DNA of 8,255 nt. Source: Rhodoferax sp. GTDB taxonomy: Bacteria; Pseudomonadota; Gammaproteobacteria; Burkholderiales; Burkholderiaceae_C. The DNA lies in NCBI GenBank assembly GCA_016463455.1, contig JAEMRG010000082.1, positions 1 through 8,255 on the forward strand, in the 5' to 3' direction. How positions within the stretch are numbered: position 1 is the first letter of the stretch; each line of letters begins with the position of its first letter. A program made the translations under genes and the position numbers. Below the pieces are notes generated by a model. The model had not been told where the DNA came from. It ran no database searches and was given only the letters and a program-made list of their open reading frames with translations. Below are positions 1 to 5,316 of this stretch, in pieces.

Positions 1-784
1 CTTTGCCAGCGATCATCACATCGGTGGCGCGCTTGATGGCGTCCACCAAAGACTCTCGGCAGCCGTACAGGTTGTCAAACTTGCTCTTGGTCACTGAATC
101 ATTGACGTTGATGGCGCGGAAAGCCAAATCGCCACGGGCGGCCATTTCATTCAAGCGCAACACGCCTGTGGTGGTCTCTTCGGTCACACCGATGATGTTT
201 TTCAGACGGCGGCTGTACCAGGTGGGGTCCAGCTTGAGCTTGGCTTTGATGGAATTGAAGAGGCAAATCTCTTCTTCGCTGCCGGGCTTGGCCAGCACTT
301 TGAGGTCTTTCTCAGCCCTAGCGCCCAGATGCATTAAGAGCGTAGCGTCGCCGCCATCGTCCAAAATCATGTTCGGACCTTCAGCGGCTGAGCCTTTTTT
401 ACCGCCGAATTCAAAAATGCGGTGGGTGTAATCCCAATAGTCTTCCAGCGACTCGCCTTTATAGGCAAACACGGGTGTACCAGCAGCCACTATGGCTGCG
501 GCCGCGTGGTCTTGCGTGGAGTAGATGTTGCACGATGCCCAGCGCACTTGGGCGCCCAGAGCTTGCAACGTTTCAATCAGCACGCCGGTCTGGATGGTCA
601 TATGCAGAGAACCGGTAACGCGCGCGCCTTTTAGGGGTTGGGCTTTAGCGAATTCTTCGCGAATGGCCATCAGGCCGGGCATTTCTGTTTCGGCGATGTT
701 GAGTTCTTTGCGGCCAAAAGCGGCAAGGCTCAGATCGGCAATTTCATAGTCTTGGTTTTTGATGGGTTTCAATACAGCGTTCAT
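1..784 (-). CDS. ahcY: Adenosylhomocysteinase, N-terminal 261 residues (cut by window edge)
   Basis: This cytosolic, NAD-dependent enzyme hydrolyses S-adenosylhomocysteine to adenosine and homocysteine, which removes the product inhibitor of methyltransferases. The minus-strand frame reads MNAVLKPIKNQDYEIADLSL, followed by the family hallmarks SLHMT (His61), NMILDDGGD (Asp142/143), EETTTGVLRL (Glu203 and the TTT run that contacts NAD and substrate) and NDSVTKSKFDN (Lys233, Asp237, Asn238). These match the catalytic residues known in SAHH enzymes. The segment at about 125-170 is longer than in the human enzyme, as is usual for bacterial forms. The window ends after RATDVMIAGK, just before the GxGxxG NAD-binding loop, so roughly 210 residues are missing. 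The start at 784 is set by a GGAG ribosome site at 793-796, eight bases upstream. An SAH riboswitch lies in the leader. Identification is essentially certain. Confidence 0.97.
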   Translation of the reverse strand, partial: MNAVLKPIKNQDYEIADLSLAAFGRKELNIAETEMPGLMAIREEFAKAQPLKGARVTGSLHMTIQTGVLIETLQALGAQVRWASCNIYSTQDHAAAAIVAAGTPVFAYKGESLEDYWDYTHRIFEFGGKKGSAAEGPNMILDDGGDATLLMHLGARAEKDLKVLAKPGSEEEICLFNSIKAKLKLDPTWYSRRLKNIIGVTEETTTGVLRLNEMAARGDLAFRAINVNDSVTKSKFDNLYGCRESLVDAIKRATDVMIAGK

Positions 785-792
785 GACAAAGG

Positions 793-796
793 CTCC
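793..796 (-). promoter_or_regulatory. Ribosome binding site of ahcY
   Basis: On the minus strand GGAG sits eight bases before the ahcY ATG. The longer string GGAGCC contains GAGCC (791-795), which is complementary to GGCTC in the 3' strand of riboswitch stem P1 (908-912). This offers a way to hide the site when SAH is absent and P1 is open; that role is inferred. Confidence 0.75.
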
Positions 797-841
797 AAAA
801 AGTACATTTTGAAAACCACCGTGCAAGCTGGGGAAAGGTAA

Positions 842-868
842 CTCACCCCGCAGACATCAGTGGGTGAG
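842..868 (-). promoter_or_regulatory. Alternative hairpin competing with the SAH riboswitch pseudoknot
   Basis: On the minus strand CTCACCC (868-862) and GGGTGAG (848-842) form a perfect 7-bp stem with a 13-base loop. The 5' arm shares CTC (868-866) with the strand that forms the riboswitch pseudoknot (870-866), so the two structures exclude each other. No T-run follows the stem, so it does not look like an intrinsic terminator. It is more likely part of a translation-control or folding switch. That role is inferred from base pairing only. Confidence 0.5.
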
Positions 869-950
869 CGCAGTTGAAACAAGCAGGAGACAGGGCCCCT
901 GTACCCCGAGCCTCATTCACTTTGCGTGAACTGCATCGCTCCTCGGGGTA
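864..950 (-). ncRNA. SAH riboswitch aptamer (RF01057 type) in the ahcY leader
   Basis: The minus strand shows the conserved SAH riboswitch pattern: CCCCGAGGAGCGATGCA, then AGGCTCGGGG, then GCGCTCACC. Stem P1 is nine perfect pairs, TACCCCGAG (950-942) with CTCGGGGTA (910-902). Inside it GTTCAC (931-926) pairs with GTGAAT (920-915), including one G-U pair, around a GCAAA loop. GAGCG (941-937) can form the pseudoknot with CGCTC (870-866). The class is known to sit upstream of ahcY in proteobacteria and to turn the gene on when SAH accumulates. It lies about 80 bases upstream of the ahcY start, on the same strand, exactly as expected. A covariance-model search would settle the exact ends. Confidence 0.93.
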
Positions 951-955
951 TGCAG

Positions 956-961
956 ATGATA
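956..961 (-). promoter_or_regulatory. Possible -10 element for the riboswitch-ahcY transcript
   Basis: TATCAT on the minus strand lies six bases before the start of riboswitch stem P1, so transcription could begin at or near the first base of P1. No convincing -35 box lies 16-18 bases upstream, and the assignment rests mostly on position. If real, the promoter lies just beyond the recognisable part of the thioesterase relic. Confidence 0.3.
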
Positions 962-1010
962 CCAAACCTCGCGCTAGCCCATGAGCCAAGTTGTACTCAA
1001 TCACCCTACA

Positions 1011-1067
1011 GCGGAAATACACGGGTTTGGTAATGTGGCCCATGGCATCCATATCACCCCAACGCAT
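1011..1067 (-). pseudogene. Relic of a hot-dog acyl-CoA thioesterase (4HBT/YbgC-like), N-terminal fragment
   Basis: In one minus-strand frame the sequence reads MRWGDMDAMGHITKPVYFR. This closely follows the N-terminal signature of hot-dog acyl-CoA thioesterases, typically RWGDMDAMGHVNNTVYFR, which carries the catalytic Asp region. Ten consecutive residues agree (RWGDMDAMGH), and VYFR follows at the right spacing, so chance is unlikely. Beyond residue 19 the expected YMEQ/RIEW continuation is lost; the open frame runs on to 843 but with no family resemblance and straight through the SAH riboswitch. Full family members have about 130-150 residues, so only a stump remains. It lies between the stop of the DUF1566 lipoprotein (1088) and the riboswitch. 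The preceding in-frame residues GLYP resemble the family N-terminus, so the relic may begin slightly further upstream. Confidence 0.7.
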
Positions 1068-1087
1068 GGGGTACAGGCCAAGCGCCG

Positions 1088-4000
1088 CTAGGGCGGGCTG
1101 CGTACCAAGCGAACGAAGATACCCTTGGTGGCGCCATCCACTGTGGTCTCGCTGCCATCGTAAAAATTCACAATCCAGGCCGCCGAGCTATTGGGTACCA
1201 GCGTGCCGGTCCAGGTGGCCTGCGGGAAGGGCGATGTGCTGCCCTGCGGGAACATTTTCTGGTTCATGGCGCGCGCTTCGTTCGCCGCCGAGACCACCTC
1301 GCTGGTGATTACTTCTTTGGGTATGCCATCGCTCCAGCCGATACTCTCGGGCGCGGGGTACGCAAAAGAGCCGCCTTTGGGCGTGCCAGGCGGTAAGTCA
1401 CCCCGATAAAAAGCATAACCCGTCACCACGCCCTGCTTGGAACTGGCAGTGAGCAAAGGGTAGTCCGGCAGAGGTTTAGTAAAGCTGCCGCCCTTGGGAA
1501 AGGGGTCTAGGCCTTCGACGTACTGGCCCCGGAAAAAGGCCACGCCAGTTACGGTGGTGCCAGGGCTCGATATCCCGCCGACTTCGCCGCGCATGATGAT
1601 CGATGGAGAAGTGGGGCCGTCACGCATATACACATCGTTACTCTTGGGCGGGAAGTGCCAGCTCAGGTTGTCGGCGCTGAACTCCAATTTGCTGTCGTCT
1701 TTGATTTGCACGGGCTTAGACCAAGCGGCCTCCTGCGTGCCTGCGCCGTTGGCGGTGAACAAGCGCTTGGTGTACCACAGGGGCGTCGCTTCATGCGGCG
1801 TCGGGTCGCTGTCCAGCGGGTCAGGCGGTATGCCGTCAGTCCAGCCGTTGCCCGTTTCTCCAGCGACGCGGATGGCGGTTCCCGGGGGCGTTTTTTTGCG
1901 CATATAGACGTCCGTATTGGCTGCGGCATCGTGCCATGTTTTAGTGTCTGCACTAAATTCCATGCCTTGCGTATCCACCAGCACCGGGTTACTCCAAGAA
2001 GTCTCTTGCTCCCAGCCGCCGGTCACTGTAAACAGGCGCGAAGTCATCCACAAACCGCTGGCTGCGGTTTTGTATTTCCACACGCCAGTGCATTTGCGGT
2101 CCACCAGGCCGGCCAACTCTTGCTTGCTAGGCAGGCGCCAGGCTTTTTTGTCGGCGCCTGCCGCCGTTATGGCCAGTCCCACGGCCTCGGCCTGGGTCGC
2201 GGCTTTGGCTTGGCCGGTACTGCAGCTATCGCCGCTCAAGCCCTCATTGCATTGGCGCCAAATCAACTTGGTCTGGCTGTCCGTCACTTCGCCAGCAGCA
2301 GCGGTAAATCTCGCGCCAGGACGCGTCACCTCTATGCTGGGAATACAGGTATCTGCATCTCTTTGTTTGGCCGTTGGCTTGCCGCCGACCACCACAAAAT
2401 GCGGGCCTGCGACCTTCCAATCCTTATCGATCGCCAAGGTGTTAATTGGCAAGCCGGACTGGGCTTTAGAAAGCTGAAATGTGCTAGTTGTCGCATCGGC
2501 GCCCACGGTGTAATAGCTTTCGAACTGACTGAGCGTTTGCGGCAAAAATCCGGCCGTGCGCAAACTTACCAGTTGGTCGGAAGCGATAGGTGGCTTGGGA
2601 CTGCTGTCCAAGGTCACCACCCCTTTGCTGGCCTCGGTGATCCCGTAGTCGGTCACTATGCTTGCATCGGCCTTGGTCGTCGTCGTGACTTTGGCGGCAT
2701 AGGACTGCACCGGCAGCATCAGGCGCACCGGGCGCGCGCTGGACTTCAGGCCATCGGCTACCTTGCCGCTGCCAAAGTTAAAGTTCCAGGCGTAAGTGCC
2801 AAGTGGGTTGTTCGCGCTGGGGGTTCGCGTCCAAAACGCGGTACTGGCTATCGGCTCGGACTCCACGTCAGGAAAGTAATCGGTGTTGGCCATTACCGAG
2901 GCGGCGTAATTCAAGGGGAATTTTTGCAATTCATCGACGCTGGGCACCACCCAGGTATCAAACCCACATAGCTTGTTGTTATTCACCGATTTGGCGTAAG
3001 CCTCGGTATTGCATTTGCCAGGATCACCCACGCCTTTACACGTGGTGTTGAATTCGACTCCATCGGAGCCGCCGTTCAATTTAAATAGGCTGGTGCTGGT
3101 TTTTTTGGTCGTCGCATCCGTGGTCTCTACTGCCGTAGTGCTGCTGTCAAACCAGGTGTATTTATGCCCTTTATGCCGCTGATGGTTGGGGTCATTGCGC
3201 TTGACTTCCCAATACACCCGGTTGGCGGTGTCATGGACACAGTCCCACTGTGTGCCCGCCTGTTCGCTGCCGTTGTCTTGCCATTTGGCGAACTGGTTTT
3301 TTAGGGCGACGCCATTGCTATCGAGCTTCACCAGCGTAATGAGTTTTTCTTTGCCCGCCAACAGACTCGCGTACACCAGCGCGTCGGTATCCATCACTTT
3401 GATGTTGTCCAGCAATTTGTCATACGCATTGCCGACGTTGGTACACAGCTTATTGCCCACATAGGCTAGTTGCACTCCGCTCTGGGCATTGCCTTTGGTA
3501 CTTACAGGCGTGCTGCCTTTGACCTCTGATAACTTGAATTCATTGCCTTTAGCGTTCGCCCCAACGACGTAATAGGTCTTGGTCTCGCTCAGCGCCTGGG
3601 GCAGCGCGCCCGAGGTTTTTAGGCTCACCTCCAGGTCATTGCTCGTTATACCCACCCCGGTGAACTTGAATACCGCCGGATCGTCCAAGGTGATTTCCAC
3701 CTCGCCACCGCAGTTGTAAGCGGCATACAAGGGCTGGGTCATGGGCTCACTCTGAATAGCACTGACATCAAAGCCATTGGCAATCAAGCCGGTTTTTATT
3801 TTTTCCCAGGCCACCTGAATGTTGTTGGTGGTGGCAAGCTGACTGAGCGCAGAGGCATCGGCTGCATTAAAGGTCCTGAAGTAACTCGTCAAATCACTGA
3901 CCTCGACCAGTGTGGCCAGTAAGGCGTCGGTCAAGGGCGTGATATTGGCCACGCCAAACAGGGACAAGGCAATGGAGTGCAGCTTGGCGCCGTCTTTGGG

Positions 4001-4576
4001 CGAAATTTCCAGCACACAAGGCGCAAGCGCCTTGAAGTCGCCCAAGGCGTCGATCTCAAAAGTGCCCTTGGCATCGGTTTTCACCGTTCTTTCAATAATG
4101 CTGCTGGGTACCAGGGTGTGGTAACCACTTTGCTTGGCGCCATTGGTGCTCAGAATGGGCACTCCGGTGGGCGAGTCGGACAAATTAAATTGCGTGGCGC
4201 TGTTGCCTGGCTTTACCGTATTGACGATGAAGTAGTTTTGGTAGCCATTGAGCGGTGGCGGCAACTTGTCCGTGCTCTCCAAAGTGACGACCTGGCCGTC
4301 AAAAATCTGGGCATCGGAAAATTTCGTGGTGTCCAGCACCGTCACAAGGGCCGCATTGGCAGCGCTGATGGTGATGGAATAGCGCGCCCGGTTGGTGCTG
4401 GCACAGCGCACTTTCACATCCGCGTCGGCCAGGGCCAAACCCACTGCCGCCGTGCCACGCAGCGCATTACCCGTAGGACTCAGGGCCTCAATCAAGTTAT
4501 CGACAAGCGCACCCGCGCCGCCGCCACCGCAGGAGCTCAAAAGAAGGCACAGCGCCAGCCAGCAAACACGCTTCAT
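1088..4576 (-). CDS. Large DUF1566 (Lcl_C-like) lipoprotein with inserted phage tail-like modules
   Basis: This 1162-residue protein of unknown function begins with a lipoprotein signal (MKRVCWLALC, lipobox LSSC, Cys16, then GGGG), so it is probably anchored in the outer membrane. Residues 40-60 and 165-220 resemble the carboxypeptidase-regulatory-like opening of Burkholderiales lipoproteins (GTAAVGLALADADVKV, then TDAKGTFEID and NITPLTDALLA). DUF1566 domain one spans about 430-623 (VYWEVKRND, KYTWFDS, CGFDTWVVPSVDEL, FWTRTPS, RPVRLMLPV). Domain two starts at about 743 (LIWRQC, WRLPSKQELAGLVD) and resumes only at about 1100 (MNQKMFP, AAWIVNFYDGS, IFVRLVR); about 270 tail-fibre-like residues lie between. 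A YYVVGA-type module occurs three times (about 66-153, 293-374, 651-731). The ATG at 4576 follows GGAAA with seven bases of spacing. The fold is C-type-lectin-like in known DUF1566 relatives, so ligand recognition is possible; this is inference. No operon partner is evident. Confidence 0.9.
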   Translation of the reverse strand: MKRVCWLALCLLLSSCGGGGAGALVDNLIEALSPTGNALRGTAAVGLALADADVKVRCASTNRARYSITISAANAALVTVLDTTKFSDAQIFDGQVVTLESTDKLPPPLNGYQNYFIVNTVKPGNSATQFNLSDSPTGVPILSTNGAKQSGYHTLVPSSIIERTVKTDAKGTFEIDALGDFKALAPCVLEISPKDGAKLHSIALSLFGVANITPLTDALLATLVEVSDLTSYFRTFNAADASALSQLATTNNIQVAWEKIKTGLIANGFDVSAIQSEPMTQPLYAAYNCGGEVEITLDDPAVFKFTGVGITSNDLEVSLKTSGALPQALSETKTYYVVGANAKGNEFKLSEVKGSTPVSTKGNAQSGVQLAYVGNKLCTNVGNAYDKLLDNIKVMDTDALVYASLLAGKEKLITLVKLDSNGVALKNQFAKWQDNGSEQAGTQWDCVHDTANRVYWEVKRNDPNHQRHKGHKYTWFDSSTTAVETTDATTKKTSTSLFKLNGGSDGVEFNTTCKGVGDPGKCNTEAYAKSVNNNKLCGFDTWVVPSVDELQKFPLNYAASVMANTDYFPDVESEPIASTAFWTRTPSANNPLGTYAWNFNFGSGKVADGLKSSARPVRLMLPVQSYAAKVTTTTKADASIVTDYGITEASKGVVTLDSSPKPPIASDQLVSLRTAGFLPQTLSQFESYYTVGADATTSTFQLSKAQSGLPINTLAIDKDWKVAGPHFVVVGGKPTAKQRDADTCIPSIEVTRPGARFTAAAGEVTDSQTKLIWRQCNEGLSGDSCSTGQAKAATQAEAVGLAITAAGADKKAWRLPSKQELAGLVDRKCTGVWKYKTAASGLWMTSRLFTVTGGWEQETSWSNPVLVDTQGMEFSADTKTWHDAAANTDVYMRKKTPPGTAIRVAGETGNGWTDGIPPDPLDSDPTPHEATPLWYTKRLFTANGAGTQEAAWSKPVQIKDDSKLEFSADNLSWHFPPKSNDVYMRDGPTSPSIIMRGEVGGISSPGTTVTGVAFFRGQYVEGLDPFPKGGSFTKPLPDYPLLTASSKQGVVTGYAFYRGDLPPGTPKGGSFAYPAPESIGWSDGIPKEVITSEVVSAANEARAMNQKMFPQGSTSPFPQATWTGTLVPNSSAAWIVNFYDGSETTVDGATKGIFVRLVRSPP
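1349..1552 (-). repeat. Two tandem AF[FY]RG-KGGSF units
   Basis: Residues 1009-1037 (VTGVAFFRGQ ... PKGGSFTKPLP) and 1051-1076 (VTGYAFYRGD ... PKGGSFAYPAP) are related short units. The second runs into GWSDGIP, the same spacer type (GWTDGIP) that precedes module copy 2, so the true repeating unit may be FRG-GGSF-WSDGIP-LW-module. Confidence 0.7.
1577..1780 (-). repeat. Tail-like module, copy 2 (LWYTKRLFT...DVYMR...GEVG)
   Basis: Residues 933-1000 repeat copy 1 block for block (LWYTKRLFT, WSKPV, EFSAD, SWH, NDVYMR, GEVG) over an identical length of 68 residues. Identity is moderate rather than complete, so the duplication is not recent or the copies came in together. Confidence 0.8.
1850..2053 (-). 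repeat. Tail-like module, copy 1 (LWMTSRLFT...DVYMR...GETG)
   Basis: Residues 842-909 read LWMTSRLFT, then W-S-N-P-V, EFSAD, TWH, DVYMR and GETG. Each of these blocks recurs in the same order and spacing in copy 2. The GWTDGIP spacer follows it directly. Confidence 0.8.
2384..2626 (-). repeat. YYVVGA-type beta module, copy 3
   Basis: Residues about 651-731 hold VSLRTAGFLPQTLSQFESYY, then TVGA, TFQLSKAQSGLPI. It lies in the linker between the first and second DUF1566 domains and is closest to copy 2. Confidence 0.7.
3455..3700 (-). repeat. YYVVGA-type beta module, copy 2
   Basis: Residues about 293-374 hold VSLKTSGALPQALSETKTYY, then VVGA, EFKLSEV, STPVST and QSGV. The copy separates QPLYAAYNC from GNAYDKLLDNI, two segments that would normally be near neighbours in the helical part of such lipoproteins. 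Confidence 0.7.
4118..4381 (-). repeat. YYVVGA-type beta module, copy 1
   Basis: Residues about 66-153 hold VVTLES, LPPPLNGYQNYFIVN, TQFNLSDSPTG and ILSTNG. The same order (VSL-x-[TS], LPQ-x-L, YY-x-VGA, F-[KQ]-LS, G-x-P) recurs in copies 2 and 3. This copy interrupts a carboxypeptidase-regulatory-like domain between its VKVRCAS and TDAKGTF segments. Confidence 0.65.
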
Positions 4577-4796
4577 CGCAAAGTTTCCAAAAATGAGCCT
4601 ATACCGAATCCCGGATGTCTGTATATCGACATACCCGTCGCCCTACTTGAGGCCCAAGCATCCCATAACTCAAAAAGAGATTCCTCGCACCCAATCAGCA
4701 GCCGTTTTACCGACCCACGCCGAACTGCACCGCACCGCAAGCTCGGCGCGGCCCCGGGTGCCAAAAGCGACATATCACCCCAAACCCAAGCAACGA
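4577..4796 (-). other. Leader region of the DUF1566 lipoprotein; no gene seen
   Basis: This stretch between the hepT stump and the lipoprotein start must carry the lipoprotein promoter, but I cannot pick out a convincing -35/-10 pair. A 14-base near-palindrome (GTATATCGACATAC, 4621-4634, one mismatched pair) lies about 45 bases upstream of the start and could be an operator. A 66-codon open frame on the minus strand (4573-4773) ends on the lipoprotein start codon but has no recognisable features and no clear ribosome site. Confidence 0.4.
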
Positions 4797-4925
4797 CTAT
4801 GCCAACTGACAGCTCTGTGCGCTGACAGCCGTGCGGGCTAGCGCTAGAGGCGCATGTGTGAATGATTGAATGGCTAAGGCCGCTTCACGCACATCCCACA
4901 AAAATGCGCGAGGGTCACGCTGCAT
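4797..4925 (-). pseudogene. hepT: Truncated HepT toxin (HEPN, DUF86), N-terminal stump
   Basis: A 42-codon minus-strand frame starts with an ATG that overlaps the last 11 bases of the MNT gene and reads MQRDPRAFLWDVREAALAIQ, then SFTHA. This matches the first helix of HepT/DUF86 HEPN proteins (RDPRAYLWDIREAADAI-type). After about residue 25 the similarity stops; the frame runs on as PLALARTAVSA to a TAG. Normal HepT has about 110-140 residues with a catalytic R-x4-6-H motif and a Tyr near residue 104 that is AMPylated by MntA. None of these is present here or in the other minus-strand frames down to 4577. The toxin is therefore almost certainly inactive. The similarity ends at a perfect 10-bp palindrome (4838-4847). 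The mntA-hepT order and overlap are as in intact operons. Confidence 0.8.
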
Positions 4926-5223
4926 AAATCGCTTCGCGGTGCTGGTTGATGCTAGCCAACACAAAAGGGTTGCGCACGGCCCCGGGCTCCACCAGATCGA
5001 CGCCCCGACCCAGCAGGCTTTCTAGCTCCGACTTGATGCCAAAAAAACGGTGCAAATCTGCGGGGGCCTCGGGTGAGAACTCCGCTAAAAAGTCAGCGTC
5101 GCTATGCTCGGTATCAAAGTCGTAGTTACGGGCGGCCGAGCCGAACACCTCCAGTCGGCGGATTTGGTAACGCTGACAAATCGCCGAAATACCGGCACGG
5201 TGTTGGGCTATGGAGGGATGCAT
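4915..5223 (-). CDS. mntA: MNT-type nucleotidyltransferase antitoxin (MntA-like)
   Basis: This 102-residue cytosolic protein belongs to the minimal nucleotidyltransferase family. In HEPN-MNT toxin-antitoxin systems the MntA antitoxin transfers AMP groups from ATP to a tyrosine of HepT and thereby silences the RNase. The sequence shows RRLEVFGSAARNYDFD with Gly28-Ser29, then SDADF with the metal-binding Asp42 and Asp44, and GVDLV with Asp76 as the likely third acidic residue. All key residues are therefore present and the length is normal. The start at 5223 is the only ATG available, because an in-frame TAG lies nine bases upstream; no good Shine-Dalgarno site is visible. The gene overlaps the hepT stump by 11 bases. 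The antitoxin is intact while its partner is not. Confidence 0.88.
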   Translation of the reverse strand: MHPSIAQHRAGISAICQRYQIRRLEVFGSAARNYDFDTEHSDADFLAEFSPEAPADLHRFFGIKSELESLLGRGVDLVEPGAVRNPFVLASINQHREAIYAA

Positions 5224-5316
5224 CGGGCAAGTCTAGCGATGTTCTGCGGGTCAGGACTTTCAGATGCGCTACCAGATGTGTGGCGTGCGAAAAGCCTTGG
5301 CCGGGCTTGTAGGTAA

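Larger units (their letters stand above)
1271..2092 (-). other. Inserted module block splitting the second DUF1566 domain
   Basis: Residues 829-1102 of the lipoprotein interrupt DUF1566 between the WRLPSKQELAGLVD segment and the MNQKMFP/IVNFYDG segment, which in ordinary family members are only a few tens of residues apart. The block is rich in W, G and P and is built of repeats: two LW-x-T-x-RLFT modules, two AF[FY]RG/KGGSF units, and GWTDGIP and GWSDGIP spacers. This vocabulary resembles modules I recall from tail-fibre proteins of phages, particularly gut Bacteroidales phages. The reading frame stays open throughout, so the protein is not broken by the insertion. The resemblance is from memory, not from a search. 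Confidence 0.65.

Noticed and set aside
843..1067. Complete 74-codon minus-strand gene upstream of ahcY
   Set aside because: Only its first 19 residues look like a protein family; the rest runs through the SAH riboswitch, so it is better read as a gene relic plus an RNA.
1056..1072. Hairpin ACCCCA-TGCGT-TGGGGT just after the DUF1566 lipoprotein stop, as a terminator
   Set aside because: The 6-bp stem is perfect, but on the minus strand it is followed by GATATGG with no T-run, and its bases also encode the thioesterase relic.
1655..2971. 438-codon plus-strand open frame
   Set aside because: It lies entirely antisense to the lipoprotein gene, has low-complexity GC-driven composition and no recognisable domain.
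4573..4773. 66-codon minus-strand frame whose stop overlaps the lipoprotein ATG, as a coupled upstream gene
   Set aside because: No recognisable motif, no ribosome site, and no sign of the missing HEPN part; overlap of stop and start is not enough alone.
3977..4825. 282-codon plus-strand open frame over the lipoprotein start and hepT stump
   Set aside because: Antisense to the lipobox region and the leader; no family resemblance and no ribosome site that I can see.
4806..4829. 8-base direct repeat CTGACAGC (4806-4813 and 4822-4829) as a target-site duplication
   Set aside because: Only eight bases separate the copies, so no inserted element lies between them; it is likely chance.
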